Shown here: positions 1 through 12,475 of the stretch, piece by piece
Position numbering within the stretch: position 1 is the first letter of the stretch
How the letters are laid out: each line of letters opens with the position of its first letter
Source of the DNA: Gracilaria gracilis
Taxonomy: Eukaryota; Rhodophyta; Florideophyceae; Gracilariales; Gracilariaceae
Length of the DNA: 64,000 bases
NCBI GenBank assembly: GCA_030374805.1
Contig: JARGSG010000003.1
Span: 62,001-126,000, forward strand
Reading direction: 5' to 3'
Program-made: the position numbers and the translations under genes
Notes under the pieces: generated by a model
Seen by the model: only the letters and a program-made list of their open reading frames with translations
Databases searched by the model: none
Told to the model about the DNA's origin: nothing

Positions 1-1584
1 GTACGCCAGGTCACGTACAATTTCCTGAATTTGGTACAAGAGCGTTAACCCTTATATGAAACTCTTTTCGAGCGCTTGTTGTTCATGCGCACGCTCAGTC
101 CATTGATACCACTATTGCGTGGCGATTAAGCTTTGCTGGATGGTCTAGTCGACTGTAGCAGGAATGTTTACAGTGTGAAGCACGATTGCGCCTGCTCCAC
201 GTAACGTAACGAAAATAACACTAGCGTTGTGTAAAGATAAGCGTACCCAGACTTGCCTATTTAAACGCCATCGTCGAAATCCGGATTATCAGTGCAACTC
301 AAAATACTCGAGCAATACGAACTCGTAGCGAAGATCATACGTCTCCCCAAGGTCTTCCAACGTCACTCCCTCTTTCTCGTCATTCTACAATGCCTTCCAC
401 CCCTCGCATGCATACAAACGCTGCAAGTGCATTAGCGGAACCCATCGGCGCCTTGACGCCTCGTTCAAAGCACACCGTCAACGAAATGATCGAAAAGGTG
501 GCAAAGCCGACCAAACATGTGGGCCTCGAAGAAGCAATGGTGGCTGTAAGGAAAGAATTCAATGAGAAGATTGAACAAGTCAAAAACGATTTAAAATCTG
601 GTATTACGAAGTTTTAAGCGGAGCTTAATTCTACTGCAACAACCATTGCAAACCTGGAAAGGGATACAAAACGGATCATAAGGGCATTCCTGAAGCTTTC
701 CAGCGACGTAAAAGCGATGGCTGCGCCATATGTAGGTCATATTGAGTATCTGTCTCGCAATCAGAACAATTTCAAAGGTGCTATCCGAAACGACCGCAAG
801 CGCAAGCGTGCGGGCTTCTCAACGGATTCATTCACTTCGACCGGCATTGGCAGTGGCTTTTGCCAGTTCTGCGCTTTAAATAATGGGGCACCATGTCGTG
901 CGCATGCTGGTATCTGAGTAATGTAGGACCTACGATTAAAAGCAAGAGTTCCACGGGCGGGAAGTGCTCCGACGTTGCGCGATCAATATCCAGCGCAAAG
1001 TCACTGGGAACCGCAGCGCGGCGAAAATGACGGCGGTGGGGTGGAGGCGGGCGCGACCGTGGCGAATGCATCGGGGGCTATAGTAGAAGCGGTTCGCTGC
1101 TGCCGCTCGCGCGGCGGGGGCGGTGGCGCGTAGTTGGGGAGCGGCGACTGCGGCAGCGATTGAGTGGATGGCGTGCCTGGCGGCGGCGGTGGCGGCGGAG
1201 AAGGAAGTCGTGGGCATGGTGGGGGTTGCACACCGTGCAGGCGCGCGATGCGACTGAGCGGCGCGGCGGAGGCAGAGGAGGAAGCGGAGATGAAGTGAAA
1301 TGCGCGTGCGGCGTAGCGGGATGCGGGAACGGGAGGCGGCGACGCTAGAAGGTGCGGCGGAGGCGGAGGTGGTAGCGAGGGCGCCAGCAGATGCGAGTGC
1401 CATAGTATATGTTTATAGTGCAAAAATATACGGTGGCACTCGCATGTACCTATACGTGTCGACAAACCATGCAACTTTGCACCTACCTGTTACAAATTGA
1501 AACGGAAATTTTTTGGACCTGGTGCATTAAGTTACCGACGGTAATTGTTGTTGACAATTGTATGTTTCGCCATAAAGTTGGGCA

Positions 1585-1700
1585 CAGGTTGAACCACCGT
1601 AATGGGCTCTGCTCCGGAGTTGATCCCTGTCGGCCCAGGTTGACCCTCCGTACTGAGCTCTGCTCCGGAGTTGACAGGTTGACCGTCCGTAATGAGCTCT
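1585..1700. repeat. Imperfect tandem repeat, three units
   Basis: Three imperfect units start at about 1585, 1636 and 1675. Each begins CAGGTTGA and contains CCGTA.TG.GCTCTG, and the first two also share GCTCCGGAGTTGA. No function is visible. Confidence 0.8.
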
Positions 1701-2588
1701 GAAAAAGATCTACGACGACGTCCCCGTGCTGGTACGAAAGCTCTTAAAGAGGAACAACACTCCGAAAAACCTTGCCAAAATTGCCCGAAAGGAACTTTTC
1801 CTTTGAAGAAGGGAAGTTTAGTGAATTGATAGATACCCAATCAACTTCGACAGGCCTTTTCCATCAATTTGATGGACTGCGAACTGTTTAGCATACACGT
1901 CACTGCAAGCGAGCTGCCACCGACGCAGTACTTGGGTGGCACTCTTCATAGATAGCACTTGAGATGTTAGCGCTTCATTCGAGGTCACAGAATTGTGCCA
2001 TATAAGACACGAGTCTCATCTCCTTCAGTAAGCGAAGGAGTCATCGAACTCCACACCTTTCACCATTCAATCTGCACCTACAGCCGACTGGTGCACAGTC
2101 ACCCAGAACGAAGCGTCGAATGTAAACATGCAGTGCCCCGGAGGTCTGGATATCTACTCAGTCAATCTCAGACTACTTCCATCGGTATCTCTCCCAGGAC
2201 ATGGAACGTCACCTGAACGGAAGTTAGGAAGTTGTAAACTTGCCCAGTAAGATCTTGAACTCAAAGTTATCGTCTAGCTTCTTCAAAATCAGCTCCGTTT
2301 TCTTGTTTGGCAACAGCCCTAGATCTTCTCGAGAGTACTCCCATTCGATCGCAATTCTCCGGCTTGCGTCGTGAAATAACTGGAGGTTGCTTAGCTTCCC
2401 TAGCTCCTACATTACCAAGGACCATGATATTACACGCATGTTATTCAACGAAGAGGTGAGGTAGAGCGAATTTTGAGGAAACCTCCCAGAGTGAGAGAAG
2501 CACCGCGATGCAGCGAGTAGAACAAACCCCCTCATTAGTATTGGGTCCAATACAGTCAAGAGAGTTCAAAAGCTCCATGGAGACCTTG

Positions 2589-2640
2589 AGATGCTCCCAG
2601 ATGCTTCTAGATGCTTCCAGATGCTTCCAGATGCTTCCAC
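2589..2640. repeat. 10-bp tandem repeat (AGATGCTTCC)n
   Basis: About five units of AGATGCTTCC run in tandem with one or two substitutions in the first units. It lies outside any recognised gene. Confidence 0.85.
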
Positions 2641-3045
2641 GTAGTACGAGTGACGTGTCGTCGGAAGCAAGTACCCGTGACACGTGATGTCGACCCTAAT
2701 CACCAGAATGCAAAGCAAAATTCCAAGTAAAACCACCAACCCTCTAACCACTACAGTTATGAACACCGGTACTACAGTCATTTTCCACGGCATTTTTCCC
2801 TTTCTTTCACCGTGACTTTGTGTTCCACTTTAAGAACATTTTACTGCCATGCTTGGTTCCTCAAGTGTGCTTAAGGCTCTGCGCGTCAACGGTAATACAC
2901 GATTTTGTCTAGTGAGGGAAGCATCCCATGTTTCCAGTTACACACATCATTTGAGCATCGATAAACGGACCCTTAAACGTAGGTGACCTTCCATGACGAT
3001 CTTTGATCCCCCGCTCCCGCTCCTATGCCGCTCACGTATCGTACG

Positions 3046-3834
3046 TTAATGACGTACTATCCCATTCGCTTTAATACGTCTTAGAAGTAACACCCTCATG
3101 CTCTTTTCCATTGTTCTCTTCGCTCTCATCATCACTCGTTCTTCCACTCTCGTTCTCCTCTTGGTCACCCTAATCGTCTTCATAATCTCCACCGTCGTTA
3201 CCATAACTATCTTCTTCTGATTTCGTATCCATAACATCGTCACCAGCATTGCTTTCACTGTCTGAATCGCCAGTATCCTCAATTAAAGTCATCCACAGCG
3301 TGTCGATGAATAAAACTAAACCAAGAAGCACTAGTACGTAGAGGCACTCTCTCCCATTACATGCCAAACGGAAAAGCTTCCAATACCTTTCACAGTGTCT
3401 GTGATTGCGTCCTGTGTGACTCTTTACGTACGCTATTATTCCACAGCGGCATCTATGCTCCCAACTTTGCTGTCATGGTCTCCACTATATTCTTCATTAA
3501 CTTCCTCACTGGAAACATATTCATCACCGCTAGGACCGTTGGCCTCGTCTGCGTTCTCCTCTTCAACATCATCCAAAACAAGAAACCTTGCGTAGCTCTT
3601 CATCGCGCTGGGGCCTGACTGCAGCCGCGCCCGACTAGGAAGAGCCGCTGCCATCGCTGAGAGAGCCTCGTGACCATGATGCCCTTGGAGCACAGGCTCC
3701 TCTCTGTTAGAGTCACTGTTACGCTCAACCTCTTTCTCGGCAGAACGCTTACGCTCTAAACACACAGCCTCTTCGACTTCGTCTTCGTTTTCTTCTGTTT
3801 CTTTTTTTTCTTGCAGCTGCTGCTCCTGACACAA
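3046..3834 (-). other. Possible acidic-protein coding remnant
   Basis: Two minus-strand frames here encode glutamate/aspartate-rich, low-complexity protein. One (3834 to 3436) is rich in EE, NEDE and SGDE runs. The other (3367 to 3170) has a short hydrophobic stretch followed by a D/E/S-rich tail. They are in different frames, so an intact gene would need a frameshift or an intron. I recognise no family. The composition resembles the acidic tail of the dioxygenase gene ending at 30286, but this may be chance. Confidence 0.2.
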
Positions 3835-4655
3835 TAATAAACATGCGACTTTTAAGGGAACCGTAAATGGAATGCTTTAATATCAGTATTGGTCAATAGA
3901 AGTCACCAGTCGCGAATGCAATTTATATGCTTACACGTGGCAAACGGGTTTATTGTGAGTCACAAGAGTGTTATCATAGGTTACACGACCAAGTTTTCTT
4001 CATGTGAACTCATAATCCCCCAATATTTGCCCGGGATTGGCTTCCTACTTGAATCATACTAATTTTGGGGTGACAGATATTAAAAGTTTTAGAAGAGACT
4101 TTGACGGTAATGGTAACAAAATTTCTAATGTCCATTATTTTCAATGAACATTTCCACTGGCGAGGTAAATACTAGTCGTGACACGCAGAAACTGTTTGCT
4201 GTGCAGCACCGGGTTCTTATATTAGGCTATAGAACCAAATCGACGTCGCTGCATTACACTAGTACGACGCTTCTTCGGCTCCGTTTGCAAGAGATCATGT
4301 GGCAAACTTTTCACACGCACTACACAATTTCTGAAAGCATACCATCAGCCTGCTTTTCATCGCTAAACACGTAAATTAGGTGTGCAATAGACCGTACGAA
4401 TATACCGCGTCGACTATAGCTATAGACACCATAACCCTAAACTCGCAGTCTTCTGCAGCTCCTTTGTGTTATTTTTGAACAACAATCTGAAGAGAATTTG
4501 ACGTTTGTGAGGTGTAATAGTGCAGTTTCTTTTTGGTAATGGGCCTTTTTTGAGTTGTAGCACACCGACCTCTGCCAAAAACTTTTCGGCTACTCTTTTG
4601 AGCGTAGGTCTGTTCTTCCGAATCCGTTAATTGGTCAGAGTCCGCAGGGCAGACT

Positions 4656-7574
4656 TCAGTGGAGTAGAAGTTGTGTTACGTGCGGTCTTTTCACACAGAA
4701 TGGCTGCCTTGGTCTGACCGATATCATGTACTGTAAGCTTTGTATTGGTACCAGTTCCCAGGGGTATTTGATTGGAGTCGAGGATACGCATCCTGTCTGT
4801 ATCCGAAGCACAGCGTTGCGCGCAATTTCAAGGGTCTCGGTTTTGGTGCCTAGTGCGTTTGGAATGACTGTTTCGGCAGCATAGGAAGCGATGGGTTGCA
4901 GAAACTCTTTGTGCAATGTATTCAGCGTCTTTCCATCCGCACCCCACGATTTGCCAGCCAAAGATCGAAGGATACGAGTTCGCCTTCTATACTTGGCCGT
5001 GACACTGTTCAAGTGTGATGCGAAGCTTAGTCGAGAGTCAAAGACGACTCCCAAGAATCGTGAACACTTTGAAGGTTTGACCGTCTGTCCCTCTATATCA
5101 AGCGCGTAATTGTCGCTCTCTTTTTTTCAGTTTCTGAGCGTGAAAGAAACCACTACTGTCTTTGTCGGGTTCATAGATATGTGGTCCATACGGCAGTAGT
5201 CTGCAAGTGTGTCAAACGCTCGTTGGAGCTTGGTTCGGCACAGTTCAGACCTCTTTTCCGAAACCCACAGCACTCTGTCGTCTGCGAACATATTGACGCT
5301 GGCATCTACATTCACAGTTTTCACTGAGTCTGAGAGGTCATGAACGTACGCTATCCACAAACCAGGAAAGAGGGTACCACCCTGGGGGAGACCCTGTAGC
5401 ACCAACGCTTTTGCAGTCATGGTTGGAGACCATCTGCATTTCCACCGTCTATCCATGACGAAGGACTGAAGCCACTTCCATAGATGGGGAGGGCAATTCA
5501 GTTTCGCAAGTTTCGAAAATAGTCGATAGTGAGGTACACAGTCGTACGCCTTCGAAAAGTCACAAAACACTGCTAAGGTTTGTTTCCTTTCGTCCCATCC
5601 GTTTCTGATACTTTGAGCGAGGGCTGCAATCTGTTCTTCGGTATTGCGTCCGATGCGAAATCCTGCTTAGTTTGGCAGTAATTTGGGTTCCAACCACTCC
5701 ATCAGAACTCTATGTATCATCCGCTCCGCTACTCGGGCAACCACGGGTGTCAAAGATATTGGACGAAATCTCCCTCGTATACCAGGTTTAGGTATTGGGA
5801 CAAGCGTTGCAAGCCTCCACTTGGTTGGAGTGTGCCCTTCGATGTACGTACGGTTGACGAGATCCAGTAAGCGGTTCAAGCTTTCCTCTGGGGGCCTCTT
5901 CACGAAAGATATTTCTACCTCGTCAGGGCCACAAGCTCTTCTTTCATCCATGTCTGATATAGCTGCGAGTAGGTGAGCCATTTTAAATTGGCATGGTTGC
6001 TCTCTTTCTGCTTCTCTGTTGTCCCGCGCGAAGTGGTGGCGGTACTCATTTCTATTCGGCTGGTGTCCTAACACCCACACTTTACTAATTTCGGTCTTCA
6101 TGAACCACCTTGCTCTCCTGATATTTGACCAAGCCTCTCCATTCTGAGGACAAAAGTATGCTGACGTGTGGCAGTTATTGTCCATCGCTTTCAGTAGCCT
6201 CCAAAGCTTCCAGGCGTCCGTCTCTGGTTTCAGATCGGAAACTAACTCCACCCAAGTTTCTCTTTCCAATCGGTCTATGCATCGCGTCGTTTCTTGTCTA
6301 ACTTCTCCTAGGATCTCAGAGTTCTTTTGGCTGGGGTCTTGTCTCAATGATTTCCAGGCGTCTGCTCTCTTTCGGACAGTATCAGAGGCCTCTTCACACC
6401 ACCAGGGCGTGCCACGGCGTCGGCGACCCTTGGGAATTGATTTGTTTGCTGCCGCATACATGGACTCTAGGAGGACCTGGTTTTCTTTTTCGATATTCCA
6501 CGTGGTCTGTAGTAGTGAGCTCTGCAGTGCTTTGCCGAGTTCTTTGGTGTGGCTGTCCCAATCAGCGTTCCGAATTTTTCATCGCAATTTCTTGCGTTGG
6601 TCGATCTTTTGAACATCAAAGCTGACAATGCAGGGGTGATGGTCCGAAAAGGGCTCCTCAGCCGCTTCCCGGAACGTAAATGGTAGCCATTTTGAAGACA
6701 CGACCGCAATATCTAAAGCGCTTTATGAACCAGTAGATGGCTTTGTCCTTGTTGGGATTCCTCCCACGTTCATGATATGTCGATCTGTACTTTCCAAATG
6801 GTCACCTAGATCCACGCTTGCAATCTCCGTTCGACTCGGGTACCAAGAGCCGAATATGTTTCAGTCGGCTACTATAACATTTTTCACCGGGAGCCGTTCA
6901 TACCAGTTTGAATGATGGACAGAGGGTGCCACATAAATGTTACTTATAGGAATCTGTCCTTTGATGGTGCGAACCAGGACTGTGACAGCCTCAACTCCGT
7001 GAGTGAGAGTTTTGTCGTCCATTAAGTCTGCTCCAAATCTCCTGCTGTGATAAGTGGCAACAATACCACCTCTATCGTGAGCGGCGGTTACGCCACGCTC
7101 TCTGTCACACCACCCAACCATTTCGTACCCTTCGGTCGTTGGGGTTCTGTCTGCTTCTTTGAGAAAAGTCCCTTGGAGACAGAGCAGATCTGCATTCCGA
7201 TCGGCTGCAAGGCGAGAGATTTCAGCTCGTTTCCCTGTGGCGAGAAGGCCGCGGCATTTAAGTTGTAGAATGCGCATCTTCGTCGAATTTTTTGAGTTCG
7301 ATGTTTGGGCAGAAGTTTTTGGCCTCCGTTGGAAGTCCGGTTGCGTACTTATTTCGATTATGTGTGTGATTGAAGACAGGCGCACCGCGAGAAGGCGAGT
7401 TGCGTGGGCCCGAACGTCCTTTGAAATCCCCATTCTGGCTACATCCGCAAACTGTAGGTCCTTCTTAAACTGAAAGTCCTTGTATCTCGTCAGTAGTTGC
7501 AATAAAGCCGACCTGTCTTTTTCGTATTCACTGCGTTTCCTCTTCTTGGTCCTAACGCTTGGAAAAAGGTTCAT
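4656..7574 (-). pseudogene. Non-LTR (LINE) retrotransposon ORF2: AP-type endonuclease plus reverse transcriptase
   Basis: A single frame of about 973 codons carries an apurinic-like endonuclease followed by reverse transcriptase. The endonuclease starts near 7280 and its SDHH end motif lies near 6640-6650. The reverse transcriptase shows FCDFSKAYD (motif A, about 5544-5570), QGLPQG (motif B, about 5380-5396) and FADD (motif C, 5278-5289). Five nonsense codons interrupt the frame (TGA 6861-6863, TAA 6723-6725, TGA 6579-6581, TAA 5667-5669, TGA 5127-5129), and I find no frameshift. The TAA at 5667 sits where the family normally has glutamine before AGFR. The endonuclease LQET motif reads LQGT, so a catalytic glutamate is also lost. 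No ORF1, poly-A tail or target duplication was recognised. This is a dead copy of a widespread LINE type. Confidence 0.9.
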
Positions 7575-8540
7575 GGTAAAACTAAGTCACAGTAGGGAAT
7601 GTGAGATGGAGCCAAGAAAACGTCAATACTGTCACATTTATCTTTGGAAACTCACCGAGTGAGGAGATAGTATATTGCCAGCACGCTGCTCTGCAACCCT
7701 AAGGCTGGAGAGGCACGGTGTAAAGTCTTTCACATGTTGTTACAGAACGCTGCAAATGCGCGTTGCAGGATTGCTGCGCCTAATGGCGACACGTACGGTT
7801 TCAGCATTGACCTCCGACATATTTGTATAGAGTACGGCAGCCACAGATGTACATTAATGCGGGTCATACACGATACAAAATTAGATGCAGTTAAGATATA
7901 ATAGACTTTTGGCAGTATTATCTGTTTGCCAGGCGAAGCGCGCTCAAGGTGTCGTACGAGCGCGAAAGGGGCAAAAGTGGTGACGATTCGTGGGTTCCAC
8001 CGAGATAAAGATTGGATTGGAATAGGAGTCGATAATCCTCACCGTCATCAACGCTAACTTGTGCCAACAGTTAGATGCAAGATGGATCTGAAGGAGATCG
8101 TTTATGATACGTTGCAAGACCCAACAGTTGGAGAGAGTGCGCAGTTGGACTGAATTCAAATTGAATTCACGAGGGCCGCCAACGGTTGGCGCGTTCTGGA
8201 AGAGTGCCGGCGCACGCGCCGTGGCTGGCGGCGAGCGCGTCTGCCCTAGATACAGTTGCGTCATCATGACGCAATGCACCATTTTGATGCGCACCTGCGC
8301 GATAAATTCAACTCAAGGTCCGTACACCTCTATTTTGTGACAAACGCGGCCATGCAGACCGTACTCTAATGACGGCGGGTTGCACGCAGAAGAGAGAAGA
8401 TCGTGTTCGCTTGAGTTCAGTGCTCTAACCCTGAAGGTAGAATGGGGATCAGTGTGGGCGTTGCGAAACTGAAAAAGTAGAAGATGGATTAGGCTTGTAG
8501 AGTGTGATAGATATATAGGTTGGTGGTAGCTTGTTGTTGT
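7575..8540. other. Intergenic stretch between the LINE and uL2m
   Basis: No recognisable gene. It should contain the 5' end of the LINE copy and the 3' flank of the ribosomal protein gene. Short frames around 7944-8340 on both strands lack family resemblance. Confidence 0.5.
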
Positions 8541-9560
8541 TTACTTGTAGAAGCGTCGCTTACCAATGTAATTGGCACTAAGTTTTCGCTTTTTCCTTGT
8601 GCGATGTCCCTTGGTCAGTTTGCCTCATTTGGAAACCAAAGGTCGACCGCCACTAGGTTTCCATTCTCCACCACCAATTAGATGATCAACAGGATTCATA
8701 GCAACACAACGCACAGAAAGACGAAGGCCTTTCCACCTCATGCGATACGCCTTCCCAAAGCTCTGGTTCTTATGCTCAGGGTTGCTGACCTGGCCAATGG
8801 AGGCCATGCTGGACAATCTGGCCAGTCGCTGTTCCTTGCTCTGCAGCCTGAGAAGCGCCGAGCCCTTGGAATCATCGCGCTCAAGCACACGCGCGCTGGT
8901 ACCCGCCAAACGACACATCTCCGCACCGTGACCAGGTCGAAGTTCGATGTTATGCACGACGGTACCAACCGGGACATGTTGAAGCGTCATAGCGTTGCCA
9001 ACCTTGACATCAACCTGCGCGTGTCGACTGGCAACAACCGTCTGGCCGATCTGCAAGCCAACTAGACAGATGATGTACGCAAATTGATCCGGTCTCTGTC
9101 TGTTCTGGACGGGGGCGCACTTTTTCTGATGGCGCAGCAGCGCGATGAGGGCGCTGCGGTTGGGGTCGTATTCGATGCGCTGCACGACGGCGAGAATGCT
9201 CTCCCAAGCCAATCGTCTAAAGTCGACGATTCTGTACCGGCGCTTGTTCCCCCTGCCCTGGTGGCGCACGGTGATGCGGCCAGAAAGGCCCCAGCAGCCT
9301 GCGCGTTTGGTGAGCCCAACGGACAGGCGCGGATGCGGGCGGCCCTTGTACGGCGTGGACTTGTCGATGAGCGCCGTGTGGCGGTTGGACGGGGTGGTCA
9401 GCCTGCGCTGGATGACGCTCGGACAGGTGAGGTCGCACAGCGAACGCACGGCGTGCTCAAGCGAGCCACGAGGCGCGCCGCCAAGAAACGCGGGCGGCGC
9501 GCAGGCGCGTAGGCAACGCGGACGCAGCCAGCCGCACAGCGCGGCGAGCGGCGAGGTCAT
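8541..9560 (-). CDS. Mitochondrial ribosomal protein uL2m (bacterial L2 type), interrupted near its 3' end by TGA
   Basis: This is large-subunit protein L2 of the mitochondrial ribosome, which contacts 23S-type rRNA near the peptidyl-transferase centre. Diagnostic L2 segments are visible: TPYKGRPHPRLS, RGNKRRYRIVDFRR and NPVDHLIGGGEW. The usual DHPHGGG reads DHLIGGG here. I chose the ATG at 9558-9560 because it starts an Arg/Ala/Leu-rich stretch that looks like a mitochondrial transit peptide; the frame itself is open upstream to 9677. A TGA at 8625-8627 replaces the conserved tryptophan of the (P/K)WGKxTKG motif. The frame then continues with the expected basic L2 tail (GKLTKGHRTRKKRK) to a TAA at 8541. 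Codon use is more G+C-rich than in the neighbouring transposons. It is the only clear housekeeping gene in the window. The TGA may be a real mutation, an assembly error or a readthrough site. Confidence 0.92.
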
Positions 9561-9677
9561 CGCCGACGCGGCGCTTGCGATTGTGCTCGTGCGTGTGGGG
9601 GCTAATGGCGCGCGCGAGCGATCAGCTGGGGCTGAAGAGCGCGAGGCAGATGGTCGCGGGACAACGATAATGAACAA

Positions 9678-10107
9678 TGTTCATTGAAAATCATCATCGG
9701 CAAGCACATTGACGTAAATGAGTTACAGTTTTCAGTTCCTAAGAAACAATTGAAAAAAAAACTGTTTTTCAAAATGTACCGATCGGTTACACATTTTGAG
9801 GAACAGCATCCAAAGCCCTACGGCATGGACCCCGGAAGCAACTGGCGTCATTACATATAAAGCATTCTCTGAAGAAACATAGGTGAGACACCGAAACATT
9901 CGTTACACGGCCATATGTAGTATACAAATGTCAAAACCTCTGTAACGCAAAACAGTACACAAACAAGATCGATCTTTATGAATGAAAGAACGCAATTAAA
10001 TATTAGAACACATTCAACTCGTCATGCATTCACTCCATACTTGAGACTCATTTGTGAAAGAAATGACAATAACCACTTCTCACTAAAGCATCATTCGCTG
10101 CGGCTTT
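9678..10107. other. Intergenic stretch upstream of uL2m
   Basis: No gene seen. It is A+T-rich and should include the uL2m promoter and possibly the terminal region of transposon copy 1. I could not identify a terminal inverted repeat. Confidence 0.4.
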
Positions 10108-12199
10108 CTAAACTTCTGTTCTGCGCTTCAAATTCTCAATATCATCCATATCCAACAAACCATTCACCAACAATTGTCCAAACAAAAGTTTTGTGTTTGA
10201 TAGAGATATATCAACATCTGCCGCAATAAAACTTGCATTCTTCAGGTGACAATCTAGATCCAGAATGTGTCGTGCCCAATATGGCTCATGAGACACCCTC
10301 CTGGTTCGAATTTTGGTAAGCTTCTCACTTGCCTTCACAACCTATCGCACATGGTATTCGCAAAACATGTCAGTAAGTCATCCAGAAGACAAGAAAGGGA
10401 TGCATCACGCCGCTTCATAACAACAAATCCTAAAGAAAAAATGCTGATCATGACATTTTCTCCGTCATTGGATAAACTTAGTGCTGATGCTGGGACGACG
10501 CTATCCGGAAACTCGTTTTTCAACGCGTCAGAGCAGGACAACACGATGTCATTAATCTCATGAATCGCAGCAAGGACAGCTTCACGCCAGGAGTTTACAA
10601 AGGACGTATCTTTCAAATAATCCTTTTTTCGCAGTAAACGTTCGGCAGCAAACTTTTTCTTCTCTTCGTTACATGTCCTTCACCGCAAAATGCGGGCTTC
10701 CAGATTGCCATCTGGTAGGCTCGTAAAGAACGCGCTGACCTGAGTGGCGAAAGTATCTGAATACGGCCAGTAAGAGTTGGCACTAGAGATAAGATATAGA
10801 ACATTTCACATACAGCTTTCACTCTGATTTCGTCTTGGACCGGGTTCTGTCCGGATGCAATGAAGCTCTTAATGCTTTGTTCGCATGGTTTACCGTTGCG
10901 TCGAACGGTTACGCTAGAACTCAGAAATTTCTTAATAGAGCTTTGAGATGCCGCACTTCCAAGAACAAAACGAGACGCATCGTATAAAAAGGAGTTCTCT
11001 TGGTCCAGCTCTCTTTGTGCGGTTGCCGCGAAAAGCAGTTTTCCACCTTCTGCGGACAAATTTAAGAAGTTCTGCGCAATCTTTAGCCTTATGAACTCCT
11101 AAGGACGTAGAAAAAAGGTTCAGCATTTCGTTCTTACCATAAGTACTGTTTCATTATTTGGGAACATGTACAAGCTTGCGTTAGTTGCATTCGCGTTCTT
11201 TTCGAAATCGAAATCGATTACCATTTTGTTAGTGATGGCCATGTTAAAAGTCAAATTTGTGACACGATAAAATGTCTTATGAGATACCTGTTGAACAGAA
11301 CGCTCGGTGCCATCCCCAATATCCGTTCCCTGCCTAACTATGTTGCCTTTGCCCTGCTTCAGCTCATGAAGAACCTCTCTTCTCCATTTGGCCTTTTCTT
11401 CTGATCTTTTACTTGACTCCTCCATCCAACCGACGATACGCTGTGACATTTGGTCTATTCGTGCTGAAACCTCAGTGCAAAATGTATTGATTGCATTTAC
11501 GACGTCCTGGTTCTGATTCGAACATTCTGCTTCTGTGCCTCTCTTTCTGGTCTGCTTTGTCCCGCGGGGAGCTTTTCCCACTGCTACGGTTTGCGAACCG
11601 GTATCGGGGATGGGGGTGTCCAGTGTTGCGAAAGCATCAGGGTTAGAATGGCTGGCTGGTATGTGTGCGGCAGAGCCTGACGCATAATTTTTTACTGGAT
11701 TGGGAGAATTGCGCTGCATTGATTGAACGTCCCGAGACACAAGTAAAACAGCACTACGCTCGACTTGGCAAGCGACAAGCGGCAATTGTCCTTCATTTCG
11801 TGATCTATTCTTTTCGTTAGGAAGAAAAGGGCGGCTTCTAACAGCTGGTGAGGGCCTGTGAGACTCATGAGATGTCACTGGGTTTGCACGAGTTTGTTCC
11901 AAAACCTCCTTGTTGCGCAAGTTGCAATGTCCGGGCTTCCTAGTACCAGGAGGTTTTAGGGGGCGTAAAGCTCTGAGTGCACCACCTCGTCTTTTGGACA
12001 CACCCGTGCCCTGCCTACCGCGTATATCTATTCCAAGTTTCTTTCGTCTCGTAGAGGTTACCACCGATACTGGGACCGGAGCACCCAAAACGCGTTGGCG
12101 TCCGTCCGCGGAAGATGCAGTCCTTGCCCTGAGAGATATATTACTGGGTTGCACGTGCCCGACAGGCTCTGTCATTCCAGATGCTGCTGGGATAGACAT
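10108..12199 (-). pseudogene. Transposon family copy 1, ORF2: unknown accessory protein
   Basis: This is the second gene of the two-gene transposon family, divergent from the zinc-finger transposase at 12476. The N-terminal part (12199 to 11120) is a disordered Ser/Pro/Arg-rich region, then a probable coiled coil with many K, E and Q residues. The remainder runs through several frames to 10108. A candidate 39-nt intron (11137 to 11099; GTAAGA...CTTAG) joins the N-terminal and middle frames in phase. The C-terminal part contains a motif (IFSLGFV) matching DIFALGFV in copy 3 ORF2, which shows common origin. I do not recognise the family. Accessory proteins of EnSpm/Plavaka-like transposons often bind DNA, but nothing here proves that. 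Confidence 0.6.
11099..11137 (-). other. Candidate 39-nt spliceosomal intron in ORF2 of copy 1
   Basis: On the minus strand the segment starts GTAAGA and ends CTTAG. Removing it joins ...TVLM to EFIRLKIAQ... in one frame; retaining it gives an early stop. It is very short for an intron, so a frameshift mutation is the alternative. Confidence 0.4.
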
Positions 12200-12475
12200 G
12201 CAGATAAGAACAATTGTGAAAGTTCCAACGTTGAAGCAGGTAGATACGAAAGATTATGGAAAAGTCTGTGGTTGTCCAAGAATCAATTGGACTCATAAAT
12301 CTGTGTCGTGAATGGAAAGAAATGACCCACGGCGACAGTACCCAGTTTTCGTGAAGCGAAAAGAGCGAAACGAAAATTTGTTGCTGCTTGTCCACAACGT
12401 GCCGTAAACCAGCTCTACAAGCCTTCCCTTTCGACTAGCTACGACCCAAGAGTCCATAATAACTTCACTTCCATA
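12200..12475. promoter_or_regulatory. Divergent promoter region of transposon copy 1
   Basis: ORF2 (minus, from 12199) and ORF1 (plus, from 12476) start on either side of this 276-bp gap. The same head-to-head arrangement recurs in copies 2 and 3, so a shared bidirectional promoter is likely. No specific box was identified. Confidence 0.4.

Larger units (their letters stand above)
1..4655. other. Region without a confident gene
   Basis: I find no gene I can defend here. Reading frames are short and do not resemble known families. From about 960 to 1400 the sequence is G+C-rich and low in complexity. Two short tandem repeats (1585-1700 and 2589-2640) and a possible acidic coding remnant (3046-3834, minus) are listed separately. 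The edge at position 1 could cut an element whose other half lies outside the window. Confidence 0.6.

Noticed and set aside
8682-9687. Plus-strand frames opposite uL2m
   Set aside because: uL2m motifs on the minus strand are unambiguous; the plus-strand frames show no similarity to anything.
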